From Candidatus Methylomirabilota bacterium (lineage in GTDB: Bacteria; Methylomirabilota; Methylomirabilia; Methylomirabilales; Methylomirabilaceae), in NCBI GenBank assembly GCA_016200385.1, contig JACQEV010000197.1, positions 1 through 10,099 on the forward strand: a DNA stretch of 10,099 bases, read 5' to 3'. The notes under the pieces were generated by a model. It saw nothing but the letters and a program-made list of their open reading frames with translations. It made no database searches and was not told where the DNA came from. Below are positions 1-6,870 of this stretch, one piece after another. Numbering within the stretch: the first letter of the stretch is position 1; each line of letters starts with the position of its first letter. Position numbers and translations under genes: made by a program.

Positions 1-2058
1 CGCCTCGGGCGCTTTTAAATCCTTTCTGGCTCTCCGAAGGCGGGCTTCCCCCTTCCGCACGAGCCCCCTGACCTCCTTCAGCCCTCGCTCGATCCCCTTC
101 ACCCAGTCCTGCAGCGGCTTCAGGTAAGTCTCGTCATGGCACTCCAGACACTGCTTCGTCACGGCCTGGCGCGAATGCTTGACCTGGACGTTGTGGCATC
201 CGACGCAGTCCGTCAGCTCCGCGTGGTTGCCCGGTGTCGGCTCAACCCCCTCTACCTCGACGGTACCGGTGAAGAATGCTTCTTGGATCTTATGGCAGGC
301 AAGGCAGCGTTCGTTCTTGTTTCCAGCCTTGTGATGGCAGCTCAGGAAAGAATCCCTGGTCGCGGTAACTTCCTGGTGCTGCTCGGCAGAGTGACAGGCC
401 GTGCACGTGACCCCGAAGTCGGTCACATGGCGTACGTGGGGGACCGTCTCGGCTCCAAACTTCACCTCCTCCGGAGCTTCCACCCCCGCCTGTTTGTGGC
501 ACAGAACGGCGCAATAGCCGCCCCGGACGAGGGTCTCCTCTGAACTCTTCGCGGGCGGCTTCCCTATGGCCACCATAGACTCGTCCAGGTAGCTATTGGC
601 GACTTTCAGAAGGTCCGCGGCGAAGAAGACGTTATGAACCCCCTTGCCTCGCTTGACGAAGTTCACATTCTGGCTCGCGTCGGCGACCAACCTCCTGGCC
701 CTCGCCAACTGGGGGTGATTCGGCGCGGTCGCCGCCAGGGCCTGCTCCACCGGCACGAGCTTGCCCTTGACCGCAGTCGTCATGCTATCGATGGTCTTGG
801 ACCAGTTGTCCAGCATCCCCTTGTACTGCCCGCCGTGGCACTCCAGACAGGCACGCTCCGATGGCCGGAACGTCTGCCCGACGATTGCGGCCTCTGTGCT
901 TTCCCGCTCTGGCTCCACATGGCAGGCCACACACTCCACCCTCACTTGCAGCATGTGGCTGGGGATCATCGGCGTGCCTTTTCCCCCGATGCCCATGTAC
1001 ATCTGGAGAACCCCACGGTGGGTGGCCTGATGGCAGATCTTGCATTCGAGCTCGCGCTTTCCTCTGGGAGGGGGATGAGCCTCCGGCATTTTCTCTGCGG
1101 GCGGCCGCCCAAGGCCCCTCGGTTGAGCTTGTGCAATCCGGTCCGCTGCTTCGGCGCTGGTGGGCTCAGTTAGCCACTCCAGGAGCCAGCTCACAGTCAA
1201 CCCAATGGGGGGCGGGAGCTTGTGCCTGATCTCGCTGTGGCATCGGGTGCACTCGATGTTGTGCCTGGCCACGTGGAAATCATGGATGAATGGGGTGTCG
1301 GCGTACTTCTCGAGCTTCTCCGGCTGGTTGTGGCACGTGTAGCAGCGCTCTCTGGGGGCCTCCCCGTTCCCCTCGACCACATTGAGGTGGCACTTCACAC
1401 ATGCGACCCCACGCTTCACCAGCGAGTCGTGGTTGAAGGTGAAGGGACCCACCTCGATGTCTCCCTTAGGCGGAGTATGGCACAGGGGACAGCCGCCGAG
1501 GGGGTGAAACTCCCTCGGGGTCTTCATCCCCTTGAAGTGACAGAGGAAACAGGTAGTGACGGTGACCTCAATGTGATTCCCCACTACGATCTGGGAGTGG
1601 CAGCTCGTGCACCGGAGCTGCCGTCCTCTGCGCACTCCTTTCAGATGGGGCGCATGGTCAAAGATGATCTGTCGTTTGAAGGCGACCTTGCCCTCGAGCA
1701 GGCGGCGCTCATGGCAACCCGAACGAAGGCAGCTCGCGTCCTCTACCTCGGCGAAGGGCTTCGAGTTATAGGTCTGCGTTGCCCATTTCGCCACCTGGGC
1801 CAGGGCCTGGTATTTGACCCAGAGTGTCCCGCGAAGCTCAGGGGGATAGTGGCAATCAACGCAAGGGACGTTGTTGTGCTTGGAGGTCTTCCAGGCCTGG
1901 ACGTAGGGTTTCATGATATGGCAGGAGTTGCAGAGAAGCGGACTCGCACTGAGCTTGTAGAGCCCCGTGAGCGCGAGGCTACCAATGCCTAGAGCGATAG
2001 CCGTAGTGATCAAGGAGATGCGTCCCCACCAGCGCCGGGTGGGCCGCTGTTCAGCCAT
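1..2058 (-). CDS. NapC/NirT-type multiheme cytochrome c, ~17 heme sites (3' end outside window)
   Basis: The frame is open for 686 codons from ATG 2058 to the window edge with no stop, so the C-terminus is missing. AGAGG lies 5 nt before the ATG and overlaps the stop of the gene upstream. One N-terminal membrane anchor (residues 14-34) is followed by CNSCH (43) and CVDCH (66), with the spacing and M-K-P-Y context of NapC/NirT/NrfH quinol dehydrogenases. Thirteen more CXXCH motifs follow (150, 170, 190, 220, 239, 270, 339, 376, 404, 552, 585, 618, 637), plus a CX4CH at 110 and a CX3CH at 516. A lone S-C-H-H at 573-576 looks like a lost site. Helical, heme-poor segments lie at 410-510 and 643-683, the first with a G-V-H-N motif (473-476). 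Typical NapC/NrfH proteins carry only 4-5 hemes, so this is a greatly extended member. Inferred role: membrane-anchored electron transfer between quinol and periplasmic cytochromes. The specific partner is unknown. Confidence 0.88.
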   Translation of the reverse strand, partial: MAEQRPTRRWWGRISLITTAIALGIGSLALTGLYKLSASPLLCNSCHIMKPYVQAWKTSKHNNVPCVDCHYPPELRGTLWVKYQALAQVAKWATQTYNSKPFAEVEDASCLRSGCHERRLLEGKVAFKRQIIFDHAPHLKGVRRGRQLRCTSCHSQIVVGNHIEVTVTTCFLCHFKGMKTPREFHPLGGCPLCHTPPKGDIEVGPFTFNHDSLVKRGVACVKCHLNVVEGNGEAPRERCYTCHNQPEKLEKYADTPFIHDFHVARHNIECTRCHSEIRHKLPPPIGLTVSWLLEWLTEPTSAEAADRIAQAQPRGLGRPPAEKMPEAHPPPRGKRELECKICHQATHRGVLQMYMGIGGKGTPMIPSHMLQVRVECVACHVEPERESTEAAIVGQTFRPSERACLECHGGQYKGMLDNWSKTIDSMTTAVKGKLVPVEQALAATAPNHPQLARARRLVADASQNVNFVKRGKGVHNVFFAADLLKVANSYLDESMVAIGKPPAKSSEETLVRGGYCAVLCHKQAGVEAPEEVKFGAETVPHVRHVTDFGVTCTACHSAEQHQEVTATRDSFLSCHHKAGNKNERCLACHKIQEAFFTGTVEVEGVEPTPGNHAELTDCVGCHNVQVKHSRQAVTKQCLECHDETYLKPLQDWVKGIERGLKEVRGLVRKGEARLRRARKDLKAPEA

Positions 2059-2072
2059 CGATTCCTCTCCTC
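2059..2072 (-). promoter_or_regulatory. Short intercistronic gap with Shine-Dalgarno
   Basis: Fourteen bases separate the two large cytochrome genes. On the minus strand the stop TGA (2075-2073) runs directly into GAGAGGAGAGG, which ends 5 nt before the ATG at 2058. This supports co-transcription and probable translational coupling. Confidence 0.7.
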
Positions 2073-4214
2073 TCAGCTACTTAAGGGCTTCGACGTGTCG
2101 TCATGTGCCTGAGCCCTCGCTCCGGTCTCTGTCGCCAGGATCTCATCCAACTCGGCGGGATGCTCCTCGGCCATCTGCTCCCCGGTCAGCTTCCCAGACA
2201 GCCACACCCAACTCATCGGGTACACGTCCGGCCGGAAGATCACGCTATAGAAGTGCCAGACGAGTATGGCAAGCGTTGCCAGCCAAGCCTCATAGTAATG
2301 GATGACTGTGGCCACGTCGATGGTGAGAAGAGGCCAGCGCCGAAGGACCGCCGACTGGAACCACATGATGAAGCCGGTGGCGGCCATCACGAATGTGCCC
2401 CAGACCACCGCCCAGTACTCCAGCTTCTCAACATAGTTAAACCGCTGGAAGCGCGGCAGCGACTGGCGCCGGCCCAGGTTGAACGCCAACGTCCACAATG
2501 CCTCTTTCACGTCCCGGAACCCCGGCAGCATCGCCCGTAGCTGGGATCGTCCCCGCTGTGTGCCGAAGACATAGACCAGGTGATACACGGCTGCCAGGGT
2601 CAGGAGGACTCCCGCGATCCGATGGGTCCAGGCCCGGATAGCATAGCCCCGCTCGATCCAGACCAATGGTCGCGCCCACCAGCCCTCCGGGAATTTCAGC
2701 GCAAAGCCGCTGATTGCCAAGATCGTGAAGGTGGACAGCAGGACGAGGTGCTGGATACGCTCGTTGACCGTCAGGCGCTCAAAGAGCCGACCCGCTACCT
2801 CCGGGGCAACATGGGACCTCGCGCGCTCACCTAGCATGTCTGCCCGCCAGCGCTCTCGCAGGCGCGTCACGAAGTCCAGCCCGTTGTGCAGGCTCATTCC
2901 ACCGATCGTCACGAGAATGATCCCGAGATAGAGACGCCGGATCAGGGCCGCCAAAGGATGCTCCCCGAAGCCGGGCGCCACATGGATCTTTGCGCTGGCC
3001 AACTGAACGCCGGCACCTGGATGACACTGCCCACAGGTGCGTGGCAAGTTCAGCGGATTGATGGTGGAGTGAGGATTGGAGGAAGGGAGAATGTTGTGGG
3101 TCCCATGGCAACTCGCGCAGTTCGCCGCGACCCCTGATCCGCCCCGGACTGCGAGGCCATGAAAGCTTTCGGCATAGGTCTCAAGCCGGCCGCTCGGGAT
3201 CCCATACTTCTCAATGATCCCCTGTGCCTCGTGGCAACTCGAGCAGGTCTTGGACACGGCCGCGACGCTCACACGGGAGGCCGGATCGCGAGCCGCGGCG
3301 ATGGAGTGCTCCCCGTGACAGTCGGCACAGACCGGCGACTTGGTCACTCCATTTGTCACGGCGATGCCGTGGACGCTTTCGAGATATGCCTTCGCTTCCT
3401 TGGCGTGACACTGGCCGCAGGTCCGGGGGATATTGTCCCGATAGATGGACGACCTGGGATCATTCGCCCGTCGGAGGTCATGACTCTCGTGACAGTCGTT
3501 ACAGGTGGCGGCCTGTTTCCCGGCCGCCACGGCCCGAGCGTGGACGCTCTTTTGATACAGTTGATAGGCCTGCGGAATAGGGATCCGCCCGCGCTCCACG
3601 ATGGCGCGGTCGGCGTGGCAATGCCCGCAGGTCTCAGCGGTGCGAGAATGAAAGGTGGGCGATTGGGGATCTTTGTGACTGCGGAGGCGATGAGCCTCCC
3701 CATGACAATCGAAGCAGAGCGCGGCGTCCTGACTTCCCCTGGCAAGTGCTTTCGCATGGACACTTCCCAGGTATTCCCGTGTCACCTGCCCGTGACACTC
3801 CCGGCACGGCTCCGCCCCCAGCTCGGCAGCCCGCCTCATCGCATGGGTTCCATGACAGCTCTGGCACTCGACCTCCGCCTCCGCCGGCGCATGGATGCTG
3901 CCGGCAAAGACCTGTGACAACTTAACGTGACACTTCTGGCACGAGACCGGAGGGAGCTTCTCCTCGTGCGGGGTCTCCGTGATGCCCACATGACAGTCGG
4001 CACAGACCTGTGCTTTATGCGGGGACCGTGCCAAGGGAGCACGATCGACCTCGTCGTGGCAGCCTAGACACTCCTCGTCGGAGACGGGCGGCTCCTCGGA
4101 AACCGCCGCATACACATCCAGAACCCCGATCAGAAGGAGCGCGAGAAAACAACCCGCAATAACTTCTCCCCAGACCGGGAAACAGCGTTTCAAGTGAAAA
4201 ATGCGCAACCGCAA
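2073..4214 (-). CDS. 13-heme cytochrome c fused to cytochrome b561-like membrane domain (CbcL-like architecture)
   Basis: The protein has 713 residues. It has an N-terminal signal/anchor (about 15-37), thirteen CXXCH motifs (49, 71, 92, 117, 137, 167, 196, 238, 266, 296, 324, 366, 394), then a membrane domain with helices near 423-447, 486-505, 528-550, 597-620 and 636-660. Histidines placed for b-heme ligation include H443, H489, H531, H545, H639 and H654. The middle of the heme region repeats a unit of about 58-72 residues (T-C-G-x-C-H, a variable stretch, S-V/F-H-G/A, then a second CXXCH). A multiheme c domain fused to a HydB/b561-type diheme domain is the architecture of Geobacter CbcL, an inner-membrane quinone oxidoreductase, though with more hemes here. 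Inferred role: quinone/periplasm electron exchange. The start is uncertain: an in-frame TAG lies at about 24 bases upstream, and the first usable codon is TTG 4214 with only a weak G-rich ribosome site. TTG 4208 or 4193 are alternatives. Confidence 0.9.
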   Translation of the reverse strand: MRLRIFHLKRCFPVWGEVIAGCFLALLLIGVLDVYAAVSEEPPVSDEECLGCHDEVDRAPLARSPHKAQVCADCHVGITETPHEEKLPPVSCQKCHVKLSQVFAGSIHAPAEAEVECQSCHGTHAMRRAAELGAEPCRECHGQVTREYLGSVHAKALARGSQDAALCFDCHGEAHRLRSHKDPQSPTFHSRTAETCGHCHADRAIVERGRIPIPQAYQLYQKSVHARAVAAGKQAATCNDCHESHDLRRANDPRSSIYRDNIPRTCGQCHAKEAKAYLESVHGIAVTNGVTKSPVCADCHGEHSIAAARDPASRVSVAAVSKTCSSCHEAQGIIEKYGIPSGRLETYAESFHGLAVRGGSGVAANCASCHGTHNILPSSNPHSTINPLNLPRTCGQCHPGAGVQLASAKIHVAPGFGEHPLAALIRRLYLGIILVTIGGMSLHNGLDFVTRLRERWRADMLGERARSHVAPEVAGRLFERLTVNERIQHLVLLSTFTILAISGFALKFPEGWWARPLVWIERGYAIRAWTHRIAGVLLTLAAVYHLVYVFGTQRGRSQLRAMLPGFRDVKEALWTLAFNLGRRQSLPRFQRFNYVEKLEYWAVVWGTFVMAATGFIMWFQSAVLRRWPLLTIDVATVIHYYEAWLATLAILVWHFYSVIFRPDVYPMSWVWLSGKLTGEQMAEEHPAELDEILATETGARAQAHDDTSKPLSS

Positions 4215-4347
4215 CCCACGGTCACAAGCCCACTATGCGTAAGTTCACCAAGGACAAGCAAGGCAAGAGGTGACTTCCACAGCAAACTCTCATGCTGGCC
4301 CCAGGTTCAGACTTGGAGGCTATGCTCAGTCCCGCACAGAGGTGGGG
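4215..4347 (-). other. 133-bp intergenic region, no clear signal
   Basis: This is the widest gap in the cluster, between the triheme gene and the 13-heme/b561 gene. I see no strong hairpin with a T-run and no convincing -35/-10 pair. A poor candidate on the minus strand (TTGCTT ... CATAGT) is too weak to call. A 23-codon ORF (4222-4293) ends 7 nt before the TTG start of the next gene, but it lacks a good ribosome site. Confidence 0.5.
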
Positions 4348-4836
4348 CTACCCTTTTTTCTCTTCTTTGTGGCACTTCTGGCAGGTCTCCTTTTCCTTTT
4401 CCTTCTCCTTTACAGGATAGATTTTGAATGAATCGTCCCCGTTATGACACTTGCCGCATCGCTTCCCATCCACATAGGCCTTCATGTTCATATCGGGGGT
4501 CTTTCCCTTCTTGGTTTGGAAGAGTTTCTCTGGACCCTTGCCCTTATGGCAGGTGGCGCACTTCGCTTCCTTCGCTTTCGCCTCATACTTCGGGTCATAT
4601 TTGTACTTCTCGGCCTTCCCTGAGTGAATGTTGTGATCGAATGTCACCTTCCCCGAACTTAATTTGCCGTCCTCATCTTTCTCCTTCTGCTCAAAGGTAA
4701 AGGGGGCCGGGATCTTGGGCTTTTTCCCTGGTTTTTCTTCTATGTCGTCCTGGGCGAATCCATACCCCACAGAGAAAGCCACGCCCAGGAAGCACGGTAG
4801 GACCAGCGATGCGATCATCCCGGCTTTATGTTTCAT
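4348..4836 (-). CDS. Periplasmic triheme cytochrome c (c7-type triheme domain), Lys/Glu-rich
   Basis: The product is 162 residues from ATG 4836. A GTG one codon further upstream is rejected because it would sit only 2 nt from the GGAGG. A signal peptide (1-28, F-A|Q) precedes a charged linker, then F-D-H-N-I-H (66-71), CATCH (93), the M-N-M stretch (116-118), C-G-K-C-H-N-G (127-133) and CQKCH (152). The order F-x-H-x-x-H, CXXCH, M-x-M, CGxCHxG, CXXCH is the pattern of the c(7)-type triheme domain, repeated in some Geobacter-type multiheme proteins and related to class III cytochromes. H68 and H71 are candidate distal ligands. Likely a small soluble periplasmic electron shuttle. Codon use is more A-rich than in neighbours, driven by lysine and glutamate; the highly basic product could suit docking to acidic multiheme partners. 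The very strong ribosome site suggests high translation. Confidence 0.88.
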   Translation of the reverse strand: MKHKAGMIASLVLPCFLGVAFSVGYGFAQDDIEEKPGKKPKIPAPFTFEQKEKDEDGKLSSGKVTFDHNIHSGKAEKYKYDPKYEAKAKEAKCATCHKGKGPEKLFQTKKGKTPDMNMKAYVDGKRCGKCHNGDDSFKIYPVKEKEKEKETCQKCHKEEKKG

Positions 4837-4840
4837 CACT

Positions 4841-4849
4841 ACCTCCTTT
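4841..4849 (-). promoter_or_regulatory. Strong Shine-Dalgarno for the triheme cytochrome
   Basis: The minus strand reads AAAGGAGGT, a near-perfect anti-16S complement, 4 nt before ATG 4836. It is the strongest ribosome site in the window and decides the start over the GTG at 4839. Confidence 0.8.
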
Positions 4850-4864
4850 CATCTGAATGGTTTC

Positions 4865-4896
4865 CAACAAGGAACCCTCAACGGGTCCCCTTGTTG
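4865..4896 (-). other. Intercistronic mRNA hairpin over the stop of the diheme cytochrome gene
   Basis: On the minus strand CAACAAGG pairs with CCTTGTTG (8 bp). Inside that, ACCC pairs with GGGT around a 5-nt loop (GTTGA), with one G-U pair and one bulged base between the two stems. The stop codon (4880-4878) lies within the loop and inner stem. The sequence after the stem (GAAACCATTC) is not T-rich, so a Rho-independent terminator is unlikely. A role in mRNA processing or 3'-end stabilisation, setting different expression for the genes on each side, is inferred. Confidence 0.6.
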
Positions 4897-5534
4897 CGGT
4901 CAGCCGATGTCTTCAGGAATGTCACCAGGTCCACCATCTCATCCGCCTCGAAACGTGGATACTCTGTTCCCAACTGCTCCGCCTTGGCGCGCATCTTGGG
5001 AGCATGGTCCCAGACGCCTGTGGCCCAGTCGAGTGGGCTGTTGTACACGGTGCTGCGGCTCAGATCCGGGCCGACTCCAGCCCCCTCCCCAAAGAAGCGA
5101 TGACACTTCAGGCACCCCTTTTTCAAGAGGAGCACCTGGCCCCTTGCCACGCTCCCCGGCGGATCCGCGCCTGGCCGCGCGAGAAGGAAGGCAGCGAGAT
5201 CGGCCATCTCCTTCCTGCTGAGCGTCGGCCAGGCTTTTCCGCGTTCGGCGAACTGCAGTTGCATAGCCGGCGCATGATTCCACAACCGACCAGCCAGCTC
5301 AAGCAGTCCCTGCCGCCGCTGCAACGTTGCCAGGGGCGGGCCGATCTCCTTCGGTTTACCCGGCGGGACGTGGCACTGGATACACCGCTTCTCCTCGAAC
5401 AGGCGGTGTCCTTGTTCTCGGTCGCCTTCGGGTGACTCGGCCGACCATAAGAGATCGGCCGGCAGTAGGAGCAGCACCGCCATGAAGAGAATCGCTATGT
5501 TTGGCCTAATGAGCCTCTGCCCGATATCGCGCAT
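4878..5534 (-). CDS. Diheme class I cytochrome c, tandem-domain
   Basis: The protein has 218 residues, with a signal peptide or anchor at about 10-32. Two cytochrome c class I domains follow: one at 38-120 with C-I-Q-C-H (51-55), and one at 128-208 with C-L-K-C-H (141-145). Each domain carries a matching H-A-P-x-M element (87-91 and 177-181) whose methionine is the expected sixth ligand, and each ends in a helix of the form E-M-x-D-L-x-x-F-L. The halves therefore look like an internal duplication. Met-ligated class I cytochromes usually have a higher potential than the bis-His multihemes around them, so this is a plausible electron acceptor for the Rieske/cytochrome b complex in place of cytochrome c1. 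That role is inferred from context. Start ATG 5534 has only a weak ribosome site (GAG), which is odd beside its neighbours; see the candidate promoter just upstream. Confidence 0.88.
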   Translation of the reverse strand: MRDIGQRLIRPNIAILFMAVLLLLPADLLWSAESPEGDREQGHRLFEEKRCIQCHVPPGKPKEIGPPLATLQRRQGLLELAGRLWNHAPAMQLQFAERGKAWPTLSRKEMADLAAFLLARPGADPPGSVARGQVLLLKKGCLKCHRFFGEGAGVGPDLSRSTVYNSPLDWATGVWDHAPKMRAKAEQLGTEYPRFEADEMVDLVTFLKTSADRNKGTR

Positions 5535-5540
5535 GGGCGG

Positions 5541-5570
5541 ACTCTAATCCGCTCCGTTCACTCATGTCAA
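5541..5570 (-). promoter_or_regulatory. Candidate sigma70-type internal promoter before the diheme cytochrome
   Basis: On the minus strand TTGACA (5570-5565) matches the -35 consensus exactly. After an 18-bp spacer comes TAGAGT (5546-5541), matching 4 of 6 bases of the -10 consensus. A second TTGACA lies 7 bp upstream (5577-5572). The expected transcription start falls on or beside the ATG at 5534, which would give a leaderless or nearly leaderless mRNA. This fits the lack of a good ribosome site there. It rests on pattern only and could be chance. Confidence 0.3.
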
Positions 5571-5591
5571 TTGTCAACAGCGGGCGCATTG

Positions 5592-6863
5592 TTATCCGGA
5601 AGGTCCCCGACGATCGACTTCTCGGATCTTGAAGAAGAGCCCGATGAGCGCAGCCGCGATGACGAGCAGAGAGGCCGCCAGCCCCTTGCGGCGGAACTGC
5701 AACTGGACCATCAGCTCCTGGCCCTTCTTGACAGTCTTCTCTGCGATCACGACCGCAGGGGTGGTGAGGGTCTTGATCCTCTTCACTTTGACCAAATGTG
5801 TTTCCGCCCGGGCCTTGATCAGAGCGTCTTTCGCCTCAATGAGCTCAAATCGAGGAGGACCTACCTCCATGCCTGCGTGCTCCGCCCTGGTCAGGATCGC
5901 CTCGGCCCGGTCGATGCCTTTGGCGAGGTCCTGGAGAAGGGTCCGGATCTCGTTGGCCTTTTTGAGCTCCGAGGAGTTCTCCTCGTGGCACGTGGCGCAA
6001 GGGGTGTCCTTCCCTCCGGCCAGCAGCTCATCCGACGGCTTCAGAACCTCGTGATTGCCGTGGCACGTGACGCATGCGGGCTGCCCAAGATCGCTGAACG
6101 CCTCCTCGTGCACGCTCTTCGCAAACAGCTCCGCCACAGCAGCATGGCAGTTGCTGCAGACATTGGCCACCGAATCGACCCCAGGAGGAGTGGCGCCGTG
6201 GTTCCCGTGGCAGCTCGGGCAGGTGGGAGCAGAGATGTCACCCTTCTTGGTCAAGACCTCATAATGGATACTCTTCTCATAATTCTTCAACTGATCCGTA
6301 GGGATCTTGTAGTCTTTCATGTACTTGGCGTCAGCGTGACATCGGCTACAGGTCTCGGCAACCTGGATGGGATACGTCCAGGCCGCCTGGTCCTTGATGG
6401 CGCGAATGGCATGCACGTCATGGCAACTGATGCAGACGGCAACGTGTTTGTCACCCTCGCGCAGCTTTTGGCCGTGAACGCTGGTGTAGTACTCCTTCAC
6501 CTGGTCAGTCCGAATCTTTGGATTGAATTTCCGCATGTAGCGGGGATCACTATGGCACTTCCCGCAGAATGCTGGGATATCTTGCCGCTTCGGTTTACCG
6601 AGGAACCCTTTGGCGCGGCTGTGGCTGGCCTCCTTGTTGTCGAAGGCGGTGTGATCGCCCCCGTGGCAGTCCTGGCATTTGAGTCCTCGGATCATGTGGT
6701 AGTCATCAGCGATTTTCTTGACCGGACGGCTGAGGCGCTCTTCCTTCAACCCCTTGTGGCAGTCGATGCAGGCATGCATCGCTTCCGCAGAGGGGACGGG
6801 TAGCAGGAGACAGGGGGCGGCCATGAGAAATCCGAAAAGGGCGACTCGTAGGGCGATCCTCAT
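5592..6863 (-). CDS. 9-heme cytochrome c with coiled coil and C-terminal membrane anchor
   Basis: The start is set at ATG 6863: GAGG lies 5 nt upstream and overlaps the stop of the cytochrome b gene, and a clean signal peptide (1-28, S-A-E-A) follows. The longer frame begins with a TTG inside that gene. The 423-residue product has nine CXXCH motifs (32, 63, 100, 144, 172, 215, 236, 264, 289). A heme-free, charged, helical stretch (295-388, likely coiled coil) and one transmembrane helix (394-411) with a basic cytoplasmic tail (F-K-I-R-E-V-D-R-R) end the protein. The heme domain is thus held on the periplasmic side of the inner membrane from its C-terminus, the same topology as cytochromes c1 and f. 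Placed directly after cytochrome b, it is the best candidate for the c-subunit of this complex (inferred). Heme-pair repeats resemble those of the 13-heme protein at 2073-4214, suggesting common ancestry. Confidence 0.88.
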   Translation of the reverse strand: MRIALRVALFGFLMAAPCLLLPVPSAEAMHACIDCHKGLKEERLSRPVKKIADDYHMIRGLKCQDCHGGDHTAFDNKEASHSRAKGFLGKPKRQDIPAFCGKCHSDPRYMRKFNPKIRTDQVKEYYTSVHGQKLREGDKHVAVCISCHDVHAIRAIKDQAAWTYPIQVAETCSRCHADAKYMKDYKIPTDQLKNYEKSIHYEVLTKKGDISAPTCPSCHGNHGATPPGVDSVANVCSNCHAAVAELFAKSVHEEAFSDLGQPACVTCHGNHEVLKPSDELLAGGKDTPCATCHEENSSELKKANEIRTLLQDLAKGIDRAEAILTRAEHAGMEVGPPRFELIEAKDALIKARAETHLVKVKRIKTLTTPAVVIAEKTVKKGQELMVQLQFRRKGLAASLLVIAAALIGLFFKIREVDRRGPSG

Positions 6864-6870
6864 GACTGCC

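Noticed and set aside
1222..1992. Plus-strand open frames over the NapC-type gene (also 136-543 and 634-1173)
   Set aside because: They lie opposite a continuous 686-codon frame with about 17 heme sites; the plus-strand products have no coherent features.
4230..4262. Possible promoter TTGCTT ... CATAGT before the 13-heme gene
   Set aside because: There are only 3 of 6 and 4 of 6 consensus matches with no other support.
4222..4293. 23-codon minus-strand ORF in the gap before the 13-heme gene
   Set aside because: It has no good ribosome site and no recognisable content; chance is likely in 133 bp.
4865..4896. Reading the intercistronic hairpin as a Rho-independent terminator
   Set aside because: No T-run follows on either strand, and the next gene is co-directed with its ribosome site close by.
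5571..6803. Plus-strand open frame (410 codons) opposite the 9-heme gene
   Set aside because: It is the antisense shadow of a gene with nine heme motifs; no ribosome site or domain of its own was seen.
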